Positions 1-10,146 of a stretch of 64,000 bases of DNA are shown in pieces; positions within the stretch are counted from its first letter, which is position 1; every line of letters starts with the position of its first letter. The stretch spans positions 2,480,001 to 2,544,000 of the forward strand of contig JBCAQO010000006.1 in the NCBI GenBank assembly GCA_039111635.1, read 5' to 3'. The position numbers and the translations under genes were made by a program. The stretch comes from Heterobasidion occidentale (Eukaryota > Basidiomycota > Agaricomycetes > Russulales > Bondarzewiaceae). The notes below the pieces were generated by a model. That model did not search any database. It saw nothing but the letters and a program-made list of their open reading frames with translations, and had not been told where the DNA came from.

Positions 1-1709
1 CAACCTGCCCATCGAGCTGAGACATGCCAGGAGTATCAGCCATTGCAAAGATGAGAAATAGATTAGAGATATGTGTGTGGTCTCGAGCAGCATCCCAGAT
101 TTTCAGGCCTTCAGTTGTAACTGCTGCAACATGATACAATCCAGGATAGATGAAAGAGTCGAGGATTTTAGGCTTATTAGGACCAGGAATGAACCCACCA
201 GGCAGTACAAACTTCTTCTTGTATCGCTGTCCCGGTGCACGATCTAAAACAATCCAGATGTAGAGCCAACAGTCGGAGGCCTTCAGCGTATATAGCTGAG
301 CTCCATCAATAGAGAACATGAGACACATATCATCTGGTTTGATTCTTCCATCTGAGACTGCAGTGATATAGTTGCTTCCTCGAAAGACGTCGTCATAGAT
401 ATCCATATCAACTGCCCCCTTCTGGCGGACCTCAGCAATAATTGATTCTGTTGCTTGTTTCCTGTAACGCATCTGTTCGGACCCTTCAACCGAACGCCAA
501 GCTGCCTGCAGCTGCGGGCCAACAGGTAATGTATGGAATAATTGACGAGCAACCTTCAGATCTCCTTCGCTATTGGCAAGTTTGAGCTGATCGTAGCGAG
601 GTTCATGACATTCGGGACACACGTCCAGTTCTGAGAAAGGCCCAGTGTATGCAATGCATGAATTAGGACACATGTCATGGATAATGGGGGAAATGCCGCT
701 CATACGAGCAACACGGCGTTTGATCTGGTCAAAGGATAACATTTTCGATTCTGGATAGCGTCGAATGATTGCATCGTGAACCTGCTTGTATGTGTCATTT
801 GAGGCATGAGAGATTGCTAAAAAAACATCTAAAGAGAGACAAAGATTGGGGTCGTCGATCACTAACGGAGACTCAGGCGGATTGCGCAAAGAGTCCATGG
901 ACTCCGCATCCATGCCGCTTTCGTCCAGGGAGGCATTGCGCAAAGCATCAATGAACCGTTGCGAGAGCGCAATTGAGTCAATACGAGAGAGCGCCGTCTC
1001 TGCATCTGGCTGAACACGGTCATCGGGGGGGAGCGGTGACTCGGCGCGGGGTGCTTCATCGAGCTCTTCCCCTAGATTGAGAGATGGACTCTCGTCGCGG
1101 GGCAGGATGGGTGGTACCGCAGCTCATGCACAGTCTGCGAGACTTCCAGGATCCGGAGGATCATCAGCATCAGATGGCACGACATGATCGCTTCGAGAGT
1201 CTGGGGATGGTGGGCTGGTGTTCTCAATAACATGCTCTTCAGCTTGTTCAAGCTCTAGGGCAGCTGTAGGATTGGGTAGGAGTGCAAAAGGATTGACATT
1301 ATTACTGTTAATAACAAGAGAATCCTAAATATATTGAGCGAGAGTTAGCTTGCGACAAAGCAACACACATCTGCAAGATACTCACCAAACTATCTAATTC
1401 TTCTTCTGATACATCCCCTCTATGTTTCTTTGAAGGACCACCAGTATTCTGCGCAACCACTGTATCCGCCCTGCCGCGTTTCTGTAGACCAAACGCTTCC
1501 GATCCGGACGGCAGAGATGTCGGGACACTGCTAGGTCCTGCGGAGGAATAGGAAGGCTGCTGCTGCTGCTGCTTCTGATTCCATGGCTTGTGGTTATACA
1601 GGGTTGCACGAGAAACCCACCGCCCTCGTTGGCAGTACTTGATGCACTCGCACCAGTGCTCGATCCTGTCGCCTATGCGTCGAGTCCTTATCGGTGGGTC
1701 TTGATACAT
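1..1709 (-). pseudogene. Plavaka-type DNA transposase, N-terminal part, broken, off left edge
   Basis: A minus-strand frame stays open from position 1 to about 1123 and reads like the N-terminal part of Plavaka transposases, the CACTA-like proteins abundant in Agaricomycetes. It contains CPNSCIAYTGPF, a CPECHEPRY zinc-ribbon-like motif, MCLMFSIDGAQLY, WIVLDRAPGQRYK and PGGFIPGPNKPKILDSF. Upstream, a 61-bp intron (1325-1385) joins in phase to an exon at 1386-1709 with a CxxxC...H cluster (CIKYCQRGRW, then LYNHKP) and a polyglutamine run. An in-frame TGA at 1124-1126 interrupts the frame; a CGA to TGA change would explain it. The protein continues beyond the window, so the catalytic part is not visible. 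Start at 1709 is the first Met of the upstream exon and is uncertain. Terminal inverted repeats were not found. Confidence 0.8.
1325..1385 (-). other. Intron in the Plavaka transposase
   Basis: On the minus strand the donor is GTGAGT at 1385 and the acceptor TTTAG ends at 1325. Removing these 61 bases joins the two coding blocks in phase 0. Confidence 0.6.
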
Positions 1710-2032
1710 GATCGTGTGGTGATCAACAAACTCACTGAGGATGGAATTGAGCTAGAGACCAAAGTAAGATACGAGAGTGCTCACCTCGGTTACGATTTTG
1801 CAGAGAACTGTGGATGGATCAGACACAAGCAGAGTGGAAGAAGCAGTCAGTGGCGGCACAACACACCAGGCGCGCTGACATCACTCACCTTTGTTCCTTC
1901 ATCTAGATACACCTGGCACAGCTCCTAGATCCTCTCCCTCTCGTCTCCACTGAGCCATTCCTATAGGGAGAGTGAGATGGCTCATGAGTGCTTCAAAGTA
2001 ACAGAAAATGGTACGTGCTTTGACTCCTTCCT
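1710..2032. other. Flank between transposase and C-rich array
   Basis: No gene is supported here. It may hold the 5' untranslated part and terminal repeat of the Plavaka element, but no terminal inverted repeat could be recognised. Confidence 0.4.
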
Positions 2033-3703
2033 GCGTTGCTCCACCTCTTACCGCCTCCACATCCAACCGCCTCCTCTGCCCACCGCCCGCGCTTTCAACT
2101 GCTCGTGCTGCCCACTGCCCGCGCTGCCCACCGCCCACGCTGCCCACCACCCACGCTGCCTATTGCCTGCGCTGCTTTCCACCTCCGTCTCCTGCCGCCT
2201 CTACCTCCGCATTGCAAACCTCCCACACTGACTTCTGCCTACTCCTGCTGTAGCATGTATCGCATACACCCCGCTGCTTACCGCCTCTGCCTCCGCACAG
2301 TGTTTGCGCGCACATCCTGCTGTGCACACTGCGCACACCCACACTGTCGCCTTCGCCTCTGCCTTCGCCTCTGCCTCCGCCTCCAGACTGCCCAGTGCCC
2401 AGTGCCCTTGCATCTAGTCGCTCGCATCGCGCTCGCACACGGACAGCATATGCACACGCACACACACACGCACACGCACATTCGCATGCGCACGCAGCCC
2501 AACGCCCGCTATTGCTATCGCCCGCACCGCTCACACCGCCGCCTCCGCCTCCGCCTCCATACCGCCGACCGCCCATGTGTCCAGCGCCCACACCGCACAC
2601 GCGCACGCACAGGTGGCACAGGCACACAGACATGCGCATGCACACGCAGCGCGCCGCCCACTGTCGCCATCGCCCACACCGCCCACACCGCCGCCTCCGC
2701 CTCCATACCACCGACCGCCTTTGCGTCCAGTCGCCCGCACTGCACACGTGCACGCCCTCGCACGCGCACGCAGCCCGCATCCCATTCCTTCTGTCACCCG
2801 CACTGCACACACGCACGCCTCCGCCGCCGCCTCCAAGCCGCCCACCGCCCTTGCACCCAGTCGCCCGCACTGCACACGCACACGCACACACATACGCATG
2901 CGCACGCACACGCAGCCCACTGCCCACTCTTTCTGTTCACCGTACCGCGCACACGCACGCCCCCGCCTCCGCCTCCATACCGCGTTCGCACACGCCTCCT
3001 GCCCCCCTCATCGCGCACTCGCACGCGCACGCAGCCCTCTGCCCTTGCTGTCGCCTGCACCGCACACGCGCACGTTGTCGCCGCCGCCTCTGGACCGCCC
3101 TTGCGTCCAGTCTCTCGCACCGCGCACGGAGCCCGCAGCCCACTCCTTCTGTCGCCTGCGCCGCGCACGCCTCCGCCTCCGCCTCCATACACGCCTCCTG
3201 CCCCCCTCATCACGCACTCGCACGCAGCCCTCCGCCCTTGCTGTCGCCCGCACTGCACACGCGCACGTCGCCACCGCTGACTCCGGACCGCCCTTGCGTC
3301 CAGTCGCTCGCACCACGCACGCAGCCCGCCACGCACCCCTACTGTCGCCCACACCGCGTACACGCACGCCGCCTCTGCTTTCCGAACCGCACACAGCCCG
3401 CCGCCTACCGCCTCTGCCTCCGGACCGCGTTCGTGCCCGCATCGTGCACGCCGCCGACTGCGCCTCCGCCTCCGGACCACCCACCCCCCCATCATCTCTG
3501 CTGCCCGCACCGCACGCGCGCACGCCGCCGACTACACCGCGCACGCGCACACTGCCTGTGCTGTCGAAACCACACACAGCCCGCTGCCTCTGCTTCCGGA
3601 CCGCGTTCGCGCACGCCGCCGACTGCGCCTCCGCCTCCGGACCGCCTACCTCCCGCGATCTCTGCTGCCCGCACCGCATGCGCGCACGCCGCCGCTCCCA
3701 TAT
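2033..3703. repeat. C-rich degenerate tandem array (CCGCCT / CACACGCGCACGC modules)
   Basis: About 1.67 kb is built from interleaved low-complexity modules: CCGCCTCCGCCTCC, GCACACGCGCACGC, TTGCGTCCAGTCGC and GCCCACT(C)CTTCTGTCGCC. The + strand is overwhelmingly C with A, with very few G-runs. Longer units recur: the block starting ACGCCTCCTGCCCCCCTCAT at 2992 reappears at 3191, about 199 bp later, with the same downstream order of modules. TA-, TG- and AG-containing stop codons are rare by composition, so long open frames exist in several frames on both strands. None shows conserved protein features, so no gene is called. Confidence 0.85.
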
Positions 3704-3744
3704 ACCTTATTCATACTTAATGTTACTATACCCGTGCTATTGAT

Positions 3745-4403
3745 TCATCTGACTTGAATAAATTCATTCAAAAATCTTGTTCTCATTCAAAAAAGCGACT
3801 TAGGCAAAAAAGATTGAAATAGGCAATCTAGAAGTGTCGTGACAAATTTTGACTGTGTTTCATGACTTCAGCATTTCCGGTGTTTGCGAAAGACAGCAAA
3901 AGGCTATACAAATGTCCATGATTTCACGTTTCTCACAGCATTTTCAGTATTAATAATCTGATCTAATTGCTGTGAATCGATCTGCCTATATATGCCTATA
4001 TTTCCCTTGATCTCCCTCGACCGACTTTTGACTGGGCGTGAACGGGGTGACGTTTCCCTCACATGCTGCTTCTGAAAGCGCTCAGCCTTCATTGAACCGA
4101 TAGTGAGAAACGCACAGGATAGGCAACTTCTCGGAAGATATCTATGAAGACTTGTGGCAAGGTAGGCGTTTATTCACATCAGGAAAAGCGCGCGGATCTT
4201 CCATGGCCTGATATGGCCTGGGCAGGCCATGTAAGTCAGGTGCGGTGACACAACCTCACCAGGCGCCGCTGGTCTTGTAAGAGTCGAGAAGGGTAACATG
4301 AAAATGGCCATCCTGGCGAGATTTGGCCAGTGTGACGAGATCCCACCAGTCTGGCCAGTCTCGGCGGGCTTCAGGTATGGGTTCAACTCCGATATTGCAA
4401 GTG
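3745..4403. other. Gene-free flank of the copia element
   Basis: About 660 bp with no recognisable gene or RNA. It is more AT-rich than the array before it and ends at the target duplication of the copia insertion. Confidence 0.5.
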
Positions 4404-4408
4404 GATGG
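4404..4408 (+). repeat. Target-site duplication, left copy (GATGG)
   Basis: GATGG directly precedes the TGTTGG start of the 5' LTR and matches the five bases following the 3' LTR. Confidence 0.8.
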
Positions 4409-4721
4409 TGTTGGACTGAGGCAAATCGCCTTCGTCATCTCTTTCTTATGATTTACTTATTGCTTACTTACTTGACGAGCTCGGAGATTGCCGAAGTACT
4501 ATACAGTTCTCAGCCACTGCGCTTGTAGTTACTGACGCCTTCGGTGTCGGGCTTCCCTCAGTGATCTACACAGACGCTGAGGTGAGCCCGCTTCTTCTTA
4601 AGACATAGATGTCACTTTTACTTACGCTTCTATCACGTAGTAATACTTCTAGGTACTTACCGATTAAATATACAGTGATCTACACAGACGCTGAGTAATA
4701 CTTCTAGCCCATATCTCAATA
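4409..4721 (+). repeat. 5' LTR of the copia element
   Basis: The 313-bp repeat begins TGTTGGACTGAGG and ends ATATCTCAATA. It matches 9254-9567 except for C4542 (T at 9388) and one fewer T near its start. Inside it, the 23-bp sequence beginning CAGTGATCTACACAGACG occurs twice (4559-4581 and 4673-4695), and GTAATACTTCTAG also occurs twice (4640-4652 and 4695-4707). Confidence 0.93.
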
Positions 4722-4733
4722 GGTTATGGGCCC
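4722..4733 (+). other. Primer-binding site, complementary to the initiator-Met tRNA anticodon arm
   Basis: GGTTATGGGCCC directly follows the 5' LTR. Its reverse complement GGGCCCATAACC matches an initiator-methionine tRNA anticodon stem-loop (CAT anticodon) rather than a tRNA 3' acceptor end. Copia elements are known to prime from a half-molecule of this tRNA. The first possible gag ATG (4726) lies inside this site. Confidence 0.65.
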
Positions 4734-7700
4734 TGCTGTCCAAGCCATGTCGCTCGCCAATTCAATCACTGTCACTACCGTTCCGAAGCTCTCAGAAGAT
4801 CTGTCAAACTGGCCGATCTACAAGGATCGGGTACAGACAGCCATTGAATCAAAGACAGGGCTGTCGCGACACCTGGCTGGCACCGCTCGGCAACCGCGAG
4901 AGCCCGTGCTTCCTGCCGAAGATGCTAAAGATGATGTTCTAGAAAAGTATGACAAGGCTATTGAGAAGGTCGATGAATACAATCAGAGAGAAGCCGCCAT
5001 CAAGCAGCAGATCTACTCTACGATCCCCGACTCCATCCTCAATCGAATCAAAGGGAAGACAACCGCTAAGGAAGTTTGGACGGCGCTCTGCGATCTTGCG
5101 GAGAAGCGGGGAAAGATGGTCGAAATTGACATTCGACGGCGTATTCACGATTCTCGATGCCAAGAGGGCGGCGATGTCCGCGCGCACCTCGACACCTTGA
5201 TCGCACTCCAGAACGAGCTCATTGGCATGGATGCGGCTCTCGGCGACGATGACTTTGTTGCTGTCATTCTGTCCTCTCTCCCGAAGTCCTACGAGTCCGT
5301 TATTTCAGTAATGACGGCCGCTTCGAGTCTCAGTTCGAAGCCCCTTACCCCTTCCGGAATCATTCAGCACCTCACGCAGGAGCACGACCGGCGCAGCATT
5401 CAAGGTCGGCTCGAGAAGAAGGCACCGTCTGACGAGACGGCGCTGTATTCGCATGGCGGAGGTAAACAAGGAAAAGGGGGACGCGGGAAAGGGAAGAAGG
5501 GCAATCAGTCGTCGAGTGGCAAGAAGTGTTATAACTGTGGACTTACCAACCACATAGCTGCAGACTGCTTCCGACCCGGCGGCGGGAAGGAAGGCCAATG
5601 GCCGGCAGGCATGCATCGGCCAGGCCAACACAAGAAGGGTGCGGACCAGAGTGCGGGGAACTTTGCAGTTGCCGAGGATGCTGAGGATCCCGAATTTGGA
5701 TTCACAGCGACATTTGACCTTGCGGCACTGACAGCAGGCCCCGACGTCTCGTCCATGACACGTGTCCGATGCCTGACACGGGCGCGAGTCACCACATGTC
5801 ACCCTATCGAGAAGAATTCACAGACTTTGTCAGTATCCCATCCAAACCCATTTACGCAGCCGACAAACGTACCTTCATGGCAACTGGCCGCGGAAATGTT
5901 ACAGTCCTGCTCCCAAATGGGGACGACATGACCGCCGTGCGGCTGTCCGACGTGCTGTACGCGCCGTCAATCGCGATCACGTTGATCTCGGCCAGTCGCA
6001 TCGACAAGGCTGGATACTCTATTTATCTGAAAGGGGGGATCTGCAGGATCTCCGACCCCTCCGATCATGTTGTTGCGAGAATTCCGCGGTCAAACAACCT
6101 GTACAAAGTCGTCAGTCAAAAATTTTCGAGAACTGCAGGTTCCGCCAGGATCGCCGATGGCACCCCTCTGATACCACGTGGGGGGGACGAGGAAGCTCAT
6201 GCCAACCTCGTGCTATCAGCGCGGGAACTACACCGTCGCCTGGGTCACATATCCCTGGACACAGCAAAGAGGCTGGTCAAGGAAAGAGTCATCGAAGGCA
6301 TCACCCTGACGCTCTCGTCTCCGAAATGGAGCTTTGTACCGCCTGTGTGCAGGCGAAGATGACACGGGTCTCATTCCCGAAGGAACGGACCCGACCGCGC
6401 GCAAAACGTTATGGCGAGCTCTTACACTCAGACTTGTGGGGCCCCGCACCCATCAATTCTCTTACTGGCTATCGCTACGCGATGCCCATTATGGACGACT
6501 TCTCGCAAGAGATTGTCCTGAAACTCTTACGCTCGAAGGATGAAGCCTTCAAGCATTATCTTCAACACGAGGCCTTCGTGAAGGGCCATCGTGGCGTCGT
6601 TCGGATCGGCACTCTACGCACCGACCGCGGTGGCGAGTACACCTCTGACGCTTTCGAATCCCACCTCAGAGACGAGGGAACGATCCATGAGAAGACTGTT
6701 CACGACTCGTCGGCACAAAACGGGACCGCCGAGCGGTTCCTACGGACCGTTGTAGAACGCGGCCGCGCGTTGTTGATAGCGTCGGGACTTCCAAGGTCCC
6801 TGTGGGGTGCAGCCATGTCACATGCCGTCTGGTTGTGGAATCGGACCGGAACGCGCACGCTTGAAGGCACAACGCCATACGAGAAGGTCCACGGCGCGAA
6901 GCCGGACCTGGGTGGACTCCACGAGTGGGGGTGCCGAGTATGGGTGAAGATAGAGGGGCGGAGCAAGCTCGACGCGCAAGCTGACGAAGGACGCTTCGTC
7001 GGCTATAGTGCTGAAAGCAAGGGGATACTGGTGTACTGGCCGACGAAACGGAAGGTCAGCGTCGAGCGCAACGTGCGCTGGGACGACTCACCGGTACCGG
7101 ACGTCATTATCGATGATAACGACAGCCCAAACGACGACGCACGGACGCCGGCGCACTCTGCAAAGGGTGCAGGTCGCGCAAGCGCACCTGGCACCCCAGA
7201 CACGACGCCGTCGAATGCCGTCGACGCGTCGCGGCTCAAAACCGAGTCGCGCGAGCCTACAAGCATCCCGGGAGGTCAGCAGGACGACGCGGCGCCAGCG
7301 CAACTCGACGCAAGCGCAACGAGAGGTCAAAACCTACCTGTAACCCCGGATTACATCCCCAAGCGCTCCGATTCTCCTCCCAGCGTCGAAACGACGCGTC
7401 CCCGTCGCACCCCCAAGCCTTCCGAGTACATCCGACGCCTTGAACGAGGCGAAGGAACGACGACAGGCAGCGCACGAGCGCCAGCTGTCCCTCGCGGCAT
7501 GCGAGCATCCGAGGACCCCAAACCAGACCTTGAGTCGAATCCTGTCGACAGTGCGCAGGTAGCGGCCATGGAGTCTTTCCTAGCCGATGAAGAGGCCGAT
7601 GAAGAGGTCCTGGAGGAGGTGGAGATGCTGGGGAGGAAGTGGGAAGGAATAGAGTGGGCAATGGCAGCGGAAGCGACCGAGGGGATGGAACCCCGCACCG

Positions 7701-9374
7701 TGGAAGCCGCTCGGAAACGACCGGACTGGCCGCAATGGGATGCGGCGATTCAAGACGAACTTGACCGCCTCGCAAAGCTCAACACCTGGGAGCTCGTCGA
7801 CAGGCCCTTGAACGCCAACGTCGTCGGCTCCAAGTGGGTCTTCAAGATCAAGCGGGGCGCGGCCGGCGAAATCACGCGCTACAAAGCGCGGCTCGTTGCG
7901 CAGGGTTTCACGCAGGTCCCCGGCATCGATTACGGAGACACGTTTGCACCAGTCGCAAAACTTACCTCCATTCGGATTCTACTCGCTCTCGCGGCTCGCT
8001 TTGACTGGGAGATTCATCAGATGGATGTAAAGAATGCATTCCTTAATGGAGACCTCGAGGAAGAGATCTTTATGAAGCAACCCCCGGGTTTCTCAGTGCC
8101 CGGCCTCGAAGAGAAGGTCTGTCGCTTATTCAAGACAATCTATGGCTTGAAGCAATCCTCTCGGCGCTGGTATAAGAAGCTCTGCGACGTGTTCCTCGCC
8201 ATGGGCTTTACGGTCTGTGCTGTCGAACACGGCATCTTCTACAAGCGTGACGACGAGGGTGTTTCCATCATTGCTGTCTCTGTCGACGACCTCGCTCTCT
8301 TTGCTAGTTCCTTGGCTGCCATCTTAGCTATGAAGGAAGCCCTCAATCGGGCCTTCGAGATGACAGATCTTGGCGAGATTCACTGGTTGCTCGGTATCGA
8401 GATCAAGCGTGATCGCGGGGCGCGGACTATTTCCCTGTCTCAGCGTGCGTACATCGACACAATTCTCTCACGCTTTAATCTCGAGACCGCAAATTCACTC
8501 TCCACTCCCACTGATCCAAACGCACACCTCACGATGATGCAATCCCCATCCACTCCGCAGCAGTTCTCCGAGATGCGCAATGTTCCATACCAGGAACTTA
8601 TTGGATCTGCCATGTATGCTGCCGTTGCCGCTCGACCAGATATCTGTTTTGCGGTGTCATATCTTTCACAGTTCATGCAGAATCCTGGACGTGCTCACTG
8701 GGAAGCCGCAAAGCGATTGCTGAGGTATTTGAAGGGCACACGAGAGTTATGGCTAACTTTTGGGAAGGAGCAGCGGGGGATTGAGGGATTCTCAGATGCT
8801 GATCATGGGGGTCAGGAGCACAGACGCTCAATCTCGGGTTATGTTTTTCTGTTCGATGGTGGCGCTGTGTCTTGGTCTTCCAAGAAGCAGTCAATTGTTG
8901 CTCTCAGTCTAGCACCGAGGCGGAGTATGTCGCGGCTCGCTCACGCAACGAAGGAAGCATTGTGGATCCGTATGTTCTTAGGCAACCTCTTCTCCCTCTC
9001 ACCACACCTACCATTCTCTATGGCGATAACCAATCCGCCATTGCCCTTGCCAAGAATGATGCCTTCCATTCTCGCACGAAGCACATTGACATCCGCTATC
9101 ATTTCATCCGCGACATTATCGAGAAGAACTTTCGTTGAGCTTACGCTACTGTCCTACTGGCGAGATGGCGGCTGACGGATTACCTAAACCGCTGGCTCGT
9201 CAGAAGATTGAGAAGATGATAGAGCTTATTGACTTCAGTGATTTGAGAGGGTGTGTTTGGACTGAGGCAAATCGCCTTCGTCATCTCTTTCTTATGATTT
9301 ACTTATTGCTTACTTACTTGACGAGCTCGGAGATTGCCGAAGTACTATACAGTTCTCAGCCACTGCGCTTGTAG
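4726..9374 (+). pseudogene. copia gag-pol polyprotein, multiply frameshifted
   Basis: Gag opens at ATG 4726 or, more likely, ATG 4747 (MSLANSITV) and ends in a zinc knuckle CYNCGLTNHIAADC (about 5526-5567). A shift to another frame near 5750 is needed to reach the protease DTGASHHMSPY (5775). A second shift near 6320 lies within the integrase HHCC finger (LHRRLGH ... CTACVQAK). Then follow HSDLWGP, RTDRGGEY and NGTAER (the DDE residues) and the reverse transcriptase (KWVFKIKRG, QMDVKNAFLNGDL, VSVDDLALF). Near 8905-9010 three more changes break the RNase H ([31 protein letters not shown]), and a last one near 9130 leads to RYCPTGEMAADGLPK. The reading frame then runs through the purine tract into the 3' LTR and stops at 9374. 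Whether the breaks are real or indel errors is discussed in the findings. Confidence 0.88.
9245..9253 (+). other. Polypurine tract of the copia element
   Basis: GAGAGGGTG sits immediately before the TGTTTGG start of the 3' LTR, the usual site of plus-strand priming. Confidence 0.55.
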
Positions 9375-9567
9375 TTACTGACGCCTTTGGTGTCGGGCTT
9401 CCCTCAGTGATCTACACAGACGCTGAGGTGAGCCCGCTTCTTCTTAAGACATAGATGTCACTTTTACTTACGCTTCTATCACGTAGTAATACTTCTAGGT
9501 ACTTACCGATTAAATATACAGTGATCTACACAGACGCTGAGTAATACTTCTAGCCCATATCTCAATA
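9254..9567 (+). repeat. 3' LTR of the copia element
   Basis: The 314-bp copy begins TGTTTGGACTGAGG and ends ATATCTCAATA. It carries T9388 where the 5' LTR has C, and one extra T near its start. Confidence 0.93.
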
Positions 9568-9572
9568 GATGG
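9568..9572 (+). repeat. Target-site duplication, right copy (GATGG)
   Basis: Matches 4404-4408. Confidence 0.8.
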
Positions 9573-10146
9573 GGGATCAGAGGATGAGGGCTCCAATGAT
9601 GAAGGTGTTTTGGTCTACGAAGGCTTCGAGCTGCAAGCTGCAAGCTTCTGTGCCATACTGCACGGCTTGAAGTAATTTTGACTTGGACTAACACGAGTCT
9701 AGCTGTAGCAAACGGCTTGGAGCCGTAAAGGTCTCGCATTGCGTAGTTGTACTATAGTTGTACCGATCTGGATGAGACCGCGCAGAGTCGTCGACTAGTA
9801 AAACCTGGTGAGAGCTGTAAAAACATGCCTGAGCTTACCAGTGCTTGTCAGGGCATGCATGCCCATGTCGGAATCCGCCGACCTCGTCAGGTGTCGCCAG
9901 ATTTAGGCGCTTTTCCTGGCGGCCTAAGTACGGGCCTCGAGCCGTCGAGGTCCGTCTCGATCCTTCTTCTCCCACCCTTTCACACTCTCTTCCCAATACA
10001 TCACTGAGGATAATAGCCATCTGTACGTCTGAAAGATTTTCGCCTTCTAAAGAGCTGTTTGCCATACTCATCAGTGCGTTGATTGTATCTTTGTCTGCCG
10101 ACTAACGAATTCTACAGGATCTGGACTCACTTGTCAATCTCTCAAG
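9573..10146. other. 5' flank of the helicase gene
   Basis: About 570 bp between the copia insertion and the helicase start codon. It presumably carries promoter and leader. No clear TATA box or other element can be singled out. Confidence 0.4.

Larger units (their letters stand above)
4404..9572 (+). mobile_element. Ty1/copia LTR retrotransposon with target duplication
   Basis: A full-length element: 5' LTR, primer-binding site, gag, pol in copia order (protease, integrase, reverse transcriptase, RNase H), a purine tract and a 3' LTR. It is bounded by the 5-bp direct repeat GATGG (4404-4408 and 9568-9572). The two LTRs differ by one substitution and one single-base indel over about 313 bp, so the insertion looks recent. 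The internal reading frame is nevertheless broken at about six points. Placing integrase before reverse transcriptase identifies copia rather than gypsy. Confidence 0.93.

Noticed and set aside
2036..3743. Long open frames in all three + frames and several - frames across the C-rich array
   Set aside because: They arise because the array lacks T-rich stop codons. The translations are Pro/Ala/His/Arg repeats without domains and they overlap one another on both strands.
5690..5770. Programmed -1 frameshift between gag and protease
   Set aside because: No convincing slippery heptamer with a downstream structure is visible, and the rest of pol and the host genes show similar shifts that look like errors.
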